DNA of 64,000 nt from Apostichopus japonicus (GCF_037975245.1 NC_092567.1:13222876-13286875); one strand, 5' to 3'. Positions 48,966 to 63,300 are shown, numbered from the stretch's first letter. The notes: generated by a model from the letters alone, not told the origin. Program-made: numbers and translations.

Positions 48966-49084
48966 GGGGGGCCTCCAATCCCTCATAGACTATTTGCTTT
49001 GGCAACTGCTACATCAATATATCTCGAATATCACCATTTTTACACTACCTATATGAATTGCAAGGTTATATTAAGATTATATGC

Positions 49085-49550
49085 TGTCGGGCGCGTAGCC
49101 AGGAATTGGCCAAAGGTGGGGCGAACCTGTATGCAAACTATCAGAACCGTATATATGGCTCTGCAAACTATCTAAGTGTAGCGCCACCAGGGGTTGACGC
49201 GAAGTTTACAAGAAAATTTTGGCTGAAAATGCCTCCAAGATCGCTGGAAATGGCACTTCCCATGCCTTGTAAGTGTTACAATTTGTACTCACTAATTGCT
49301 AAATGAATGCAAACACAGCGATTTCCAGTTTTAGTATCTATTCAAGCTTCTTAATACATATAAGCATGGTGGGTGCACTGAATTAGAAATTCTTCCAGTG
49401 TCTTAACTTAGTGTTAACTCAAGGTACATATATAATAAACAGGCACACGTTACAGTAAGTTGCATCTTAGCATTTTCTATTTTGACATTACTAGCGATAT
49501 CATAAAAACATACAAACATACAAACAAAATATGCTCAAGGTTGTCGGTGG
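49085..49550 (+). mobile_element. 'gcgcgtagccagg ... ggcgcg' family copy, split
   Basis: Starts gggcgcgtagccagg, then ctaagtgtagcgccaccagg, gacgcgaagtttac, tcgctggaaatggcacttcc (to 49270). After unrelated bases, 'taagttgcatcttagc' and 'attactagcgatatcat' follow at 49453-49505. In other copies (60395-60560) these parts are contiguous, so this copy carries an insertion or rearrangement of ~170 bases. Confidence 0.65.
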
Positions 49551-50001
49551 CATGCAGGTTATATGCTTTTATTTCCATCAAGTATTTGAAAGCAAATGAT
49601 TTTATGAGGATTCATCATTATTGAAGGGAACAGAGGGGCGGGGGGGGGGGTTCAGGTGACTTGACAGCCCTCTTAGACTATTTTCGTAAAGTTTGATACA
49701 TGTCTTGAAAATCTCATTGTACACTTTTACCTAGTTCATTGCATGGGGCAGGTGGAGTGGACCTTCGGGAATAAGGTATACAGAGCTACACCTTTCATAA
49801 TGCCCTATTATTGTGATATTATGCCTGTATTATGTTTTGATTCCACTAGTTGAGTGGTAATGAGGGGGAGGGGGTGAGATGATTAGAAAGCCAGATTGCA
49901 TTTATATGTGTTGCATATGTTACAATTATACAGTTTGAAATATCTTTAAAAAAAAACCTTGTACACTGAACTTTTGCTCCTATCCTTTGACAACAATTTT
50001 T

Positions 50002-52702
50002 GGTTTCGATGATAATCGTAACCTATGCATTCATGCATGCAGAGTGCGTGTGTATTCGTGGGTGTGTGTGTATGACTCTTTGCTTGTAAACACAATATCT
50101 CAAGGAGTAAAAGTTTTTGGAATTTCAAACTTAGTGAGTAGATGGTCTCTATCTTATTCATGGAGGTCAAGGGTCATTTAGAGGTCACCAGAGGTCATAG
50201 GCAGAAAAAGTTGTAAACACTGTATCTCAAGAAGTACAAGATGCTTCAACTTGAAAATTAGACTGTGGATTGACCTAGGATAGTAGATGATCCCAACTCT
50301 TTTTCATGGAGGTCAAAGGTCATTTAGGGTCACCAGAGGTCAAAGGCAGAAAGCCATGTAAACATGATATCTCAAGAAGTAAAAGATGCATGAACTTTAA
50401 ACTTAGTGTGTAGATAGCCCTTGGTGAGCAAGTGATATCTATTGTTTTTCATGGAGGTCAAAGGTCATTTGGGTCACCAGAGGTCAATAGTTAAAAAAAA
50501 CTTGTAAACACGATAACTCAAGAAGTAAAAGCTGCTTGAACTTTTAACTTAGTGTGTTGATAGCCCTTTAAGAGCAGGTAATCCTTATGGTTTTTCATGG
50601 GAGCCAAAGGTCATTTGAGGTCACCAGAGGTCAAAAGCTGAAAACCATGTAAACACGATATCTCAAATAGTTAAGTTGACTTGAGCTTGAAACATAGTAT
50701 GTTGGTAACTCCTAGTGCTTAGATGATCCCTGTTATTTTTCATGGAGGTCAAAGGTCATTTGGGGTCACCAGAGGTCAAAGGCTGAAAACAATAACTCTC
50801 ATTGACAGGGTCCGACATGTTTTTTTTTTTTATAAATATGCTCATTTTAGGAGAAACAGGGCAAAGAAAAAAAATTTGTGTCAATATTTTCATATATGAT
50901 AGAGCTCTGTGTGCTCTATAGACGAAACTAACTCCCACTTGGATCAGACACCTGGTTCTTAAGTTATGAGGTGCCAATGGTTGGATTTGATACCTTTTTA
51001 GCAATAATATTGTGTATGTACTTTGGAGTGCATAACAATTTTAGGATGGAGTGCACATCATCAAGGAGAACATTTTGCTTAAAAACGTAACGCCATCCAA
51101 GGTCATTCAAGGTCGCTTATGGGCAAAAATATGTCCACTAACTTAATTTTTGCAACAGCTTCCAGTGACGAAGTCTGACATGGCTGATATATTGGGACAT
51201 ATTGTGAATAAAGTAGGTGCACGTTTTACTAAATAACCGTTATGTAATCCAAGGTCACCAAAGGCCTCTTATGGCTCAAAATGTGTTTCTTGGGGGCAAT
51301 AACTTGTGACACTCCTACTGATGGGGTCCAACATGGTTTTTCATGTTTTTCATGAAGGTCAAAGGTCATCACAGGTCAAAGTCTGAAAAATGTGTAAACA
51401 CGATATCTCAAGAAGTAAAAGTTGCTTAAACTTTGTACGTTGGTAGCCTTTGGTGTGCTGATGATCCCTAGTGTTTTTCATGGAGGTTAATGGTTATTTG
51501 AGGTCACCAGAGGTCAAAGGCTGTAAACCTTGTAAACACAATAATCCAATATCTCAAGAAGAAATGTTCTTGAATTTTAAACTTGATATGTTGGTAGCCT
51601 TTAATGAGCAGATAATCCCTATTGTTTTTCATGGAGGTCAAAGGTCTCAAGGTCAATTGTTGGTTATAGTCAGAATAAGTAGAATTATACAGAAGTGTAG
51701 TTTGTTTGACCTTTGACCCTCTTCGCATAGATATGCATTAGTCAATTCTGCAAGACTTGCCATTTCTGGTCAGCACTTCAGATCGTTACAAAATCTTCTA
51801 CCTAAAGTTCATTATCATATGGGCAAGGAATCACTAAGTCTTTTGACCTTCTGGTTGATAGAAACATCAGTTCATCCAAGGTCATTTAAATTTGCTAATG
51901 TGCAAAAAACTGCCAAATTATGCTACGTTTTGCAAAAACTTCTAGTCACCAAGTCTGACATGGCTGATATATTGGGACAAGTTGTGAAATAAAGCAGGGG
52001 CACGTTTTCCAAAATAATCGTGATGTGATCCAAGGTCACCAAAGGTCAATTATGGGTAAAAATGTGTTTTTTTTGGCAATAACTTGTGAAACTACAGTAC
52101 CATTGACAGGGTCCGACATGGTTGATATTTGTGGACTAGTTGTGAATGGGGTAAAGGATCGTTTCCAAATAGGTACGTCATATGATCCAAGGTCAACAAA
52201 GGTCAATTAGGGGTAAAAAACTAGTACTTTTGCAATAACTTGAGAACCACGTGTCCATCAAGGTGGGGAGTTACACTAATGTAATCCAATAGTCGACCTG
52301 CATTCGGGTGACCTTTGACCTCAGGTTGACCTCCAGTGACCTGTATTAGTTTCTCTCAAGTTGATTATTTGAAGTTTTGTGGCCATATTCCAATCTAAAT
52401 TGTCCATAAGTTGACGCCTCTGCAACCTTAATGTGTGAAGTTATTAGATATCAATACAAGGTTTGGTTTTGTTTTGTTAAAATTCTTAATAAGTACAGTT
52501 AGGATGATTCTGTGAGCTCCGTAAAAAATGCAGACTCTTGCTCATATCAGACACCTGTTCCTCAACAGGTTCTCAAAAGGACCAACGGTTGATTTATGAT
52601 ATTTATGGCAATAATATTGTGTGTGTCCATGGGTCCACATGACAATTTGAAGACAGTGCTGCACCCTTGTAAATATTCCTTACAAGCCCTTGGGCTCTTG
52701 TT
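50002..52702 (+). mobile_element. Hairpin-ended AGGTCA-rich element, copy 3 (complete, 2.7 kb)
   Basis: Left hairpin GGTTTCGAT-gata-ATCGTAACC (50002-50023) after a T-run, then a GT-rich tract (50042-50085). The first part of the body has about five units of ~145 bp, each with catggaggtcaaaggtcatt, ggtcaccagaggtcaaagg and aacacgatatctcaagaag; the second part resembles copies 1 and 2 (caaggtcaccaaaggtcaat, ctagt, ttgagaacc). Right end tacaagcccttgggctcttg (52681-52700), with an AGCCC-TT-GGGCT stem. The ~145-bp units correspond in reverse orientation to the satellite at 21150-24480. It encodes no protein. Confidence 0.83.
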
Positions 52703-55700
52703 TGTGGAGGTCAAAGGTCAAACGGTCCCAGTTTGGCAGTGAGTTCACGAGCTTTTGTCTGGATCGGCTGTTGATCTCAATTTGTGTAGTCTCTTCCACC
52801 AGTTTCAGCATAGCTAGGCCTTAAAAGTAACATTCGATCGTCATGTTATTGATTATGGGACAACAAACCTGGGAAGGCCTGTGAGCAATTTCATGTTGAC
52901 TAGGCCAGCAATGGTTCATTAATCCAATAATGTGAAGAATATGAGGCAGAATACCAATACACTTAAGAGGGCAAAACATCTCCTTCATTATTTCTTAAGT
53001 CAATTCTCCTACTGGCTATCAGTCATAATTCGCAAAGTATAGAACAATTTAAGGACTTTTGAGACAAGTTTGCTGTTGTTACTGCTAGGATTTTTGGAAG
53101 AGAGATGCCCTTTACAACCTCAGATTATCATTGCGTAAAAGATAGCTTTGATTTAGGCAGAGTAATAGCAATATTTTTGGCACATCAATTCGCAGCTAAT
53201 AGACAGATAATTAATTGGAAAATTGTACGTAGTCGCCGCTCTAATTAAGCAGCGGTTCAAAGTAGCAGTGAGGTACTGTACAGTATATTCTTAGGACTCC
53301 CGCACACCTAGTTTCTCTATAGTATATGCCTAGTAAAGTAGAGGAGCCCTAATGTAACAGAAGCCATGCTATCTTTGTAAGTATTTTTACAGATGTTGTA
53401 GTTTTAACTGCAGTAGGCCTAGGTGCTTATTTATGATTCTAAGTCATGTTTTACTTTGTTCAACACTTACTTTTGGTGGAAAAAGTTTTAATTTTGTACT
53501 GCAAAGAAACATGACTTTATAATGCGCAATTACGTAGCACCATGCATCTGCCTAACTGCCTAACCTTTTGTTCATAGAAAGTATTGATGTTGCAGATCTG
53601 TACTTTGGAGACTTGACCAACAATCATAGGCCTAGTGGTGAGTGGAATTTAGCCGGTAGAATTTTAGTCAAGGTCGCCAAATAGCGAGTACTTTCAAAAT
53701 ATTTGTTGAGGTCTGAAAACTTTCACAACATGATTTCTCATGGTAGAAATCATGGATACTTTTCATACATGGTATATGGTTTTGCCATATTGAGTACAAG
53801 AATCCTATTGCTTGTGAGGTCAAATCTCCTATAGGTCACCAGAGGTCAAACTCTGAAAAACCTTTTACATGATATGTAACGATGGAAATCGTGGATACCT
53901 CTAATACTTGGTGTGTGGATTCATAACATTGAGTACAAGACCCTTATTGTTTTTGATGGAGGTGTGTATAGCCACGTACAGTAGACTGACCTGTGTTATC
54001 ATGACATAGTGTTATTGTAACAGCTACTTCTGGTTATACTAACAAGCAGAAGTCTAGTGCATTGAAGTCATCGAAACCTCAATGCATTTTGCATTCTGGT
54101 TTTAACATTCCCAGCAGCATAGATTAAGGCGATATATTTTTAAATGCTAGGTAAAAGTAATTTTGTGTTCTACTTTTAAGGTCCCCATTATGTGTGTGAT
54201 AATTAAATGAACAGTCTAATATTAAAAGGCATAGCTCGTGGTTTTTCCACATCCTCTAATCCGTTCAAATTTATGTTACATTGAATATTTACACTTGTAC
54301 CTTTCCATTGATGTATGGCACTTCCGCACTTTGTATTATTTCCTTTTTGGGACTCTGTGAAAATTTAACAAGCCTAGCACTTCTGGACAAGAAATTTGCT
54401 TTTTTCGCAAATGTCACGTGAGTCACGTCACGCGAGTCACGTCACGCGAGTCACGTCTATTCAAAATAGTGTTTCTACCTATTTACTGTGTGAAAATTAC
54501 AGGGATGTTATAGTTTGATGAATGAATCACTGATTAAAGATATCATATGCATTCCCCTTTTAATAAGGCAACTTGAAATATGGGCACACATAATTAAACT
54601 AATTATAATAATTTCATTTGAAATATCAGAATTTAAATTCATGAATATTTATTTGCAATATAATGCCTATTTTATCACCACATTTGGAAAGTTAGCACGT
54701 GTCATTGATTTTTTAGTAATATACAAAAACATAATCTATATATATTGGTATCTGGCAATGCATGACTTGATAGCCTTAAGGTTTTAACTGCTCAATCATT
54801 CCCAAAATCCTATGAGCGAATGTATCTTCTCAAATATTACACTTTTGGTTTATTCAAATATGACAAATGAGAATGGTAATTTGAATCACATTTTGATAGA
54901 TGTTTCTTCTATAACTTTCATATGAGTGAACAACTGTACTACCCGCACAGTTTATTACCTTCTGTCTGCAGTAATGGGGATAACTCGGGACATTAATATC
55001 ATCTGGACATTCCCAAGGAAAGTTCCTTTTGGACACTTTCTAGACCAATGAATGTTATATTTCACTATGCAAGATCTATACCTTCAGTTCACTACTGCAT
55101 TTAGTTTTCTTGTCAAGAGAGTCACAATACATCTTCATCATTACTTTCATGCGTTACAACATTTTTTCAAAGTTGCATAGCAATTGAGGTAGGTGTTTTT
55201 CATGTTCAGTATGATTATAAAAAGTATGATTATAAAAAGTTATTGGAAACATTTTATTATGGAAACATTTTATTAAGACATATGAAATCGAACATTTGTG
55301 TGTGCATTCTGATTTTTGCTACTAGTAACTGTCATGCGACTCACGTTTAGTTTTTCACCAATTTCACCCCCAATACTTGAGGTATAAATTATATTTTTGC
55401 TCTACTGTTGTAAGCATTAAGACATACCTTCACTGACTACATGAATGCTTTTCTCCCAAGTAATTTCTTTATTTGTTTAATGATATCAAATAGAGAGGAA
55501 TTTTAGTCAAAATGTCACGCGAGTCACCACAGAATTGACCATATGTGTTGAGTCGGTTGAGGAATAAATTTCGATCAAGCTATTCACTTCAGCACAAACA
55601 CTTCGCCTATATGACACTTGTCATACTGTTAATATCAAAATACCAACAAATTGTGTAGTAAGAGGTCATCAAACTGATGATAAACCACCCAGGCTTTGGA

Positions 55701-56245
55701 TAAGATAAGTTGCACCCGCAAAGATTTTCTACAGGCAAATATCTGTTCAGTGCACATACTTCACAGAAACATGTATTATTGTCTATGTAGAGGCCCTTCA
55801 TAAGGTAAAGTCTCCCTAATTTTGATATATGCCTAAACTCATTAGCCACATATTATTCTAATATATGCATACTCAAATTGTTTAACTTCAGCTGTCACTT
55901 TCCCCATAGGTGCAGGAAAAAAAGATCATACTACAAAACACTACACTGTACAAAAGGCCCTGTGTGACTTAGTTCTCTTTAGCAGAACCAACGGCACTAC
56001 ACACAGAGCTAACTTACTGATGCACACTAACACCTACAGACGATATTTATGGCAGCCACTAACTGGAAACTAACTGCAAACACGATTAATTGCAACAACA
56101 AATCAATAAGTACCCGAGATGTCAACATATTTCACAAGGTAGGCATTTCAATTGCAGCAAGGCGTTGATACTGTATGGTGCGGTATGTATACTGGCCTAA
56201 AATAGTAGCGAATCTTATGAAATATATGACCAGAAGTTTAGGCAG
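52703..56245. other. Mostly unique non-coding stretch
   Basis: No gene is supported. A few AGGTCA-type words (aggtcaccagaggtcaaac at 53832) hint at small fragments of the hairpin-ended family at 53690-53970. Small local duplications occur, for example gtatgattataaaaa twice near 55205-55240 and ggaaacattttatta twice near 55243-55275. Short open frames at 54515 and 55849 show no recognised domain. Confidence 0.45.
54412..54461. repeat. Short direct repeats of tcacgcgagtcacg
   Basis: The word gtcacgcgagtcacg or a one-base variant appears three to four times back to back (gtcacgtgagtcac, gtcacgcgagtcac, gtcacgcgagtcac). Isolated relatives sit at about 55333 (tgtcatgcgactcacg) and 55512 (tgtcacgcgagtcacc). 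It includes a CACGTG E-box variant. Function unknown. Confidence 0.7.
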
Positions 56246-56320
56246 TTTTTTCAACCATAATTTACTTTTAATTGAAGAATCGTTTTTTCAACCATAATTT
56301 ACTTTTAATTGAAAAATTGC
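56246..56320. repeat. Tandem duplication, 37-bp period
   Basis: The block ttttttcaaccataattt plus acttttaattgaa occurs at 56246 and again at 56283 with no change seen across ~31 bases, separated by gaatcg. It is a minor recent local duplication in otherwise unique DNA. Confidence 0.85.
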
Positions 56321-57717
56321 TACCCAAAATGAGTTAACAAATGTGTGAACAATTCTAACAACCATTTCTTTCTGTAGTAGCTTTTATATTGGAAGGTCGG
56401 TGAAGTTATAAATGGTTCACTTTCTTAGGTGAAGTAGGTGGAAAGTCCATTGTTGTGGATTCACGTTCGCGGTACACTCTGCTATGGGTACTATGTGGTA
56501 GGCCTAGGATTAACATGAGCTCTAAATTTTTAAGTTTTTGCAACATTTTATTCGTATGTTTGTGAAATTTAGTAATTTTTACCAGAAATTATTCAAGTAA
56601 AGTCTCAATCGAGAGAACAGGTTACTGCTTGGCCCCTCAAGACTGAGGTTTACACTAAGATAAAAATTAGCTAAATAAATAGCCTACTGTATTCTGAATA
56701 CTTTAGCGTAGGCCTTCAGACAGTTGCAATAATATTTTGGTCCATAAGTCGTGCAATGAGCCATGAATTTGATCATATCTCATGATTATTTGCCTAATGC
56801 TTCTGAATAACATAATATATTTCTCAGGCTAATGACTTGTCACAATTTTGCTGATTTATTTTCACTACAGTATGTCCACACAAAAATTATTTTAGTCATC
56901 ACATCGTTATTGATGCAAATGGCACCTTTTTTTTGTATGTAGCAGCATTTCATACTTCAACAATCCAAACAAATGTAGAAATGAAAAATTTTTGGGAAAA
57001 AAATGTGTAAAAATTATGGAAAAAGTAGTATTCATGATGCTATCCTCATTGCTTTTCTTGCATTCTGTGTTAAATTTGTATTGCACACATCATACAATGA
57101 TACCAATGCATGCTTCATGGTGGCTTTGAACAAGAGGATTAAGTGGTTAAATGAAAAGAAAGTGCACAAAACAAGAATGTGATTTTGCAATTACTGTTGT
57201 CAAGTCTTCATTGTTAACATAAAACTTGAACATGAAATTATCAAAATGGACAAAAGAAGAAATTAAAGGAAAAAATAAACATGATATGGAATGAGATAAA
57301 CATATCTGCTAGTTATCACTGTCCCTTGGTTTGTTAACCGGGGATCCTGCCTCCCCCCTTTCCCTTTCATCAGACCTTGATATTAAAATCCACCTACTCA
57401 AAATTTTAAAGAGGGGTAAACCTTTCGAAATTGAGTGTTAAATTATCAGTAGTGTAAGTTTCAGCATGACAAATGATCTGTCACAAGTGGAATACAACTT
57501 GATGTAAAATGTTAAACCTTTTGCCCCCCCCCCCTCCCCAATCATGCTTTAGGACTATGCAATTCAATTAAAACAATGGTTGTTCTACTTGCCCAAACTT
57601 TTTCTAAGTCCTTTGTCAGATTTTTTTAAGATTTTGTCTTTTGGTTGCTTATTAAATAGTGTTTGCACAGGGTATCCGGGTACCCACCTGACGCAATACT
57701 ACCCGGTTCCTAATTTA
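56321..57717. other. Non-coding stretch without confident features
   Basis: No tandem, transposon or coding feature could be supported. A possible small exon at 56429-56497 was considered and set aside. 'gtatccgggtacccacctga' near 57671 precedes a REP-B scrap and may be part of another repeat. Confidence 0.4.
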
Positions 57718-58065
57718 TTACCTGAATCCTACGCAAAGTGTGATTTTTGTTTTTGTAAACCGATGGTTAGGCAGATTTCCCAATGACTTGTGTGGTGTTA
57801 GGATTACCATGTGGTCGAACATAACAGCAATTACGAAGGTACCCGCGATTTTTGGACCTGTGTGAACACTATTATTAATCTTTACATATACTTTCATAAA
57901 AGATTCGCATCTCACTTTGAGGAAACATTTCAGGACCTCAGAACGAAGTTTAAAGCTAGCTTCTTGAGGAAGAACTTCGCAATCAGTATTCCACATAGAC
58001 ACCAATTGCTGATTACCTTCCATTGTTTCATAAATAAATGTTGCAGGTTTACATCTTGTAAGCAC
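57718..58065 (-). pseudogene. Possible C-terminal coding remnant, 115 codons
   Basis: The minus-strand frame has protein-like composition in its first half (ETMEGNQQLVSMW, EASFKLRSEVLKCF, VRCESFMKVYVKI), while its last third reads back through a REP-B fragment (57735-57815). A plus-strand frame of 101 codons overlaps it and looks less like protein. The 'LRxEVLxxFLKVRCxxFxKVY' pattern resembles C-termini of uncharacterised transposon-linked invertebrate proteins, possibly the same type as the remnant at 35357. That is a recollection without a search. Confidence 0.3.
57735..57815 (+). mobile_element. Short REP-B fragment
   Basis: Contains tttttgtaaaccgatggtta, ggcagatttcccaatgac, ttgtgtggtgttagg and accatgtggtcgaac, matching the middle of REP-B (47630-47700) with deletions. 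Confidence 0.6.
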
Positions 58066-58199
58066 TCAATATTTTTAGTTTTAACGGTTGTCCTTACAAT
58101 TTCTTCCATGAGTTGAAAACATCAAAGGTCTGGTGAATGTGGGTTTGAAGGTCTAGACTACAGTTTCTTTGATAGATCATTCCAAATTTGTATTGCTCT

Positions 58200-59050
58200 A
58201 TTACGAAGACCGAATTTCCCTGATGTCATTCCACTTGTTGAGTGGAAATGGGGAAATAAAGGTGACTTGACCACCCTAGTAAGTAAAATGTTGTACCTGA
58301 AATGCATCAGTTTAGATAATGACCTTGTCCAACTTTCCTAGCCTTCCCTCTTATTTGAAACCTTTACATGATGAAGACAGTAAGGGGTGAGGGGGAGTGG
58401 GCTGGGGCAGCTATGGAAGTAGTAGTGTTCTAACATTTATATGGCACAAATATTTGAAAGCGTAGGTTTTTATGTGGGTTCATCTTTGTGATATAGCATG
58501 GGTGAGGGGGGGGGGGGGGGGGAAGTGATGATATATCATGATAAAGACCATTTGATATAGCACTGCAACATTTCTGCAGTTTAATATGTCTTTGGAATTA
58601 CAGTTGGTACACTTATTTGGAAGTTCATTGAATGGGGCAGGTGGAACAGGTGTTGGGAACTCAGGTACTTTATACAGGGTTTGACATTTCATAATGGCCT
58701 TATATTTTGATATTATGCCTATATATTGCTTTGATATCTTTCCACTTGTTGAGTGGAAATGGGGTATATCAAAGCTGACTTGACCATCCTATTAAGCTAC
58801 ATACTGTTGCACTTGCTAGATCTAATACAGTTTGATATCTTAAAGAACAAGTAGGTTCAACACATTAACATTTCTCTTTAGATGCTAGGTAAATGGGTTC
58901 TTTTTTCTCAACTTTTACTTTGATATAGAGTTGTTATCATTCAAAGCGGTTTAGATAAGACTATTTTATTCATGCTGAGTAATGTAATATTTTTTCCCAA
59001 CTTTTAAGGGTCCCCATTATGTGTGTGACTACACACTGACTAGTTTTATA
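58200..59050. repeat. Two diverged units of the long-period dispersed repeat
   Basis: Units starting ccacttgttgagtggaaat at about 58234 and 58743 each continue into a tgacttgacca(t/c)cct word and an 'acctg/cttgctag...cagtttgata' segment. A (G)n run (58506-58522) and 'gtccccattatgtgtgtga' at 59012, also found at 54182, belong to the same assemblage. Related copies flank the elements at 45-50 kb. Confidence 0.55.
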
Positions 59051-59084
59051 TTAATTGATGAACATCTTACAGGTATATCAGTGG

Positions 59085-60690
<1,606 letters not shown>

Positions 60691-61672
60691 ATAGCCGCAA
60701 GTTCAATGTCCCATAAACCACCTAAATGCTTGTATGCGTGCATGTGTATTTGTGTGTTGCCATTTGGTATTGTCAATTTGAGGACGTCATCATTGTCACT
60801 TCATGAAACTGTATGCATTGTCTTTTAATTAGCTGTTGTATTTATCCTTATTATATTATCAAAGCATCAGTACTTTCAAACTAGTAGCCTACATGTATTC
60901 TTACATTTCACATGCATCTTGATTATTATTTTCAAGAACAATTGCATGGACTTCTGTTTCATTTTCTGTATTGGAAGAAAAGTGATATGCCTACTGCAAA
61001 ACAAGTTCAAACCAGTTACCATGTTTTTCTCCCTACAACCAACTAACGGCGAACAAACAAATGATTTGATCAATATATATTCGAACAGTCTTTCACGATA
61101 TGGCGTTTGTTTTCAGGCTGCAGTTCAAAGTCATTGGTTTCTGATTGAGATTACAAGAATTCCTTTTATCGTAATTATTTGTCAAATATGAGTGAATATT
61201 CTTATATTGTTTTTGGTACTGTAATTGGTCTCTGTGAGACAAACCATTATTATTTTTGCAATACAGTATTAGCTGCAGATAAGTACTAGACAATTAACCA
61301 AGGGTAGTGTGCTTCATTAATATTCAATAACGGGAACTTTCCCTTTCTTTTACCTTTTGCCCCATTAAAATCATATGGGCCATCTGATTAGCTGGGCCAC
61401 TTGAATCTTAGTCTGGGTAGTGCAAACGTTGGAAATGTTCATTTCCTTTCAACTTTCTACCGATTAATTGTTATCGTCCATAGAGAAATTCAACATGACT
61501 AGTGATATTTGTTTCAACCAAATTTGGCAAATTATTAAGCCATATCTCCAGATCAAGATATAATTATTGTAGTTGTTTGGCTAAAAAGATCTACAGATAA
61601 TATATGCGTTTGAGGAGGGGAGGGGTCAAAGGGTAAACATGCAAATGGGACTGCACACATGATTTAAAAAAA
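60691..61672. other. Spacer between the two inverted elements
   Basis: About 1 kb of apparently unique sequence with no gene evidence. Opposed short frames (60919-61191 plus, 60876-61073 minus) overlap each other and look like chance frames. Confidence 0.4.
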
Positions 61673-61795
61673 GAAACGTCTAATGCCGGTAATCTGACCT
61701 AGTTTCGAATGAGGTGTAACAGAAGTGTTACACACCACCATTGATGCCAGAAAATACACACACTACTGTCGGTAATTAGACACAAGTGTACCACC
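61673..61795 (+). repeat. Repeat D, left half of interrupted copy
   Basis: Words atgccggtaatctgacc, aatgaggtgtaacagaagtg and ccagaaaatacacacactac match 48690-48800. The half ends in the target duplication gtaccacc (61788-61795), immediately before the inserted TIR element. Confidence 0.75.
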
Positions 61796-63300
61796 CATGG
61801 GCGGCTATCATGGGGGGGACGGGGGGATGTTTAATGTCCCCCCCCATGTCCCCCCCCAATGTCCCCCCCATGTCCCCCCCAATATTTTAGGTGGGGGGAT
61901 ATAGTATCTAATATCCCCCCAATATTTGGTGGCATAGTTTTTTTTTAGCATATTTTTTATGATATCGCTATTTATGATATCGCTAGTAATTTCAAAATAG
62001 AAAATGCTTAGATGCAACTTACAAGGCCTGGGAAGTGCCATTTCCAGCGATCTGGGAGGCATTTTCGGCCAAAATTTTCTTTTGCGCTTCGCGCCAACCT
62101 ATGGTGGCGCTACGCTTAGATAGTTTGCCTACAAGCTTCGCCCCTCCCTGGCAAATCCCTCGCATGGCGCCTGTCTAACCGTGTCACAATTTGTTACTAT
62201 ATATAACCGAAAGTATAGTTTTTACTTTTTTTTCGAAATGAATACCTAGACGAACCGCATCTGTAATGAAATTTGGTTTGCCGATGAAAAAGGAAAATAG
62301 GGCTTTATATATATATATATATTTTAGGTGGGGGATATACGGTATATCTAATAGTAACTAGTGTCCCCCCCCCCCAATATTTGGTGGCATGATTTCTTTG
62401 TGTGGCTATAAATAATGCGTGAGAATATTTATCCAAATCATATTTTGCGGTGGCTAAAACTTCATCCAACACATACTGCATGAGGTAAATGACTCTTCGT
62501 GGTCGTTTCTGTGACCACTGACCGTATAGCATGTTGTCACTCATGATTATTATCATAATGTCTGTACATCTCTTGTGTATGAGTGTAAGTACGTACAATC
62601 ATATATATGATCCACATCGATATGGGTTCACTGGGTTTCCATTTGGCCTGTTTCCTACAAGATTTCTAACCGCAGGCGCGTAGCCAGGGGTGGGGTTATA
62701 ATTTTATAGTAGCTGTTATAAGAGGTTTTATGTACACCAAGAAATTAACTGTGTCTGAATTTTTGAAAATTCCTTGACCAACATTCTACATCATACTTCC
62801 CTCTACTCGTGCAATTTTGACCGGTCTGTTAGGGGTTGAAGGTGGTTTTTCAATATTGGTTGTCCATAGATGAAATTGTGTGCAACATTATGGGTATGTT
62901 TTGAAGTGAATTTATTATTCAAATTCTGAACAAATAATGGGCTTAAAACCTTGAAAAGTGGGGCTGACGGGTATTGTGGGGCGTTTGAATAACCTACAAA
63001 AGCAATGATCCACAGGAGATGCGATGAGGTCGAACATGAAGTGTGACTGGTGACAATCTTGAGAAAGGTTATGAATAAAAAAAAACTATTGGGAAAAACT
63101 TGGTTCTCAGGCAAAAGTGTACATCTGGTTGGTCATTTTCAAGCCCGAGAAGTGCCATTTCCGGTGATCAGGGGGCTATCAAAACCAGAAATGTTCTTGT
63201 ACGCTGCGCGCCAACCAATGGTGGCGCTCCGCTTGGATAGTAATTCGCCTGCACCCAAGCAAATGTTCCCCCCAATATTTGAAACAAATCGCCGCCCCTG
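61796..63300 (+). mobile_element. Complete TIR element, 1505 bp, perfect 8-bp target duplication
   Basis: GTACCACC lies on both sides (61788-61795 and 63301-63308). The ends are CATGGGCGGCTATC on the left and, in reverse, CAGGGGCGGCGATTTG on the right, a nine-of-ten match over the first ten bases. The interior has G/C-rich runs, aatatttggtggcatag, cttcgcgccaacctatggtg and a long unique middle, but no open frame of transposase size; the 103-codon frame at 63114-62803 lies in repeat DNA. The 8-bp duplication suggests a hAT-type mechanism. Truncated relatives occur at 1790-1843, 36966 and 37654. Confidence 0.85.

Noticed and set aside
56429-56497. Possible small exon between ttcttag and gtaggc
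   Set aside because: It is open only in one phase, has a weak donor, is only 69 bases long and has no neighbour exon of compatible phase.
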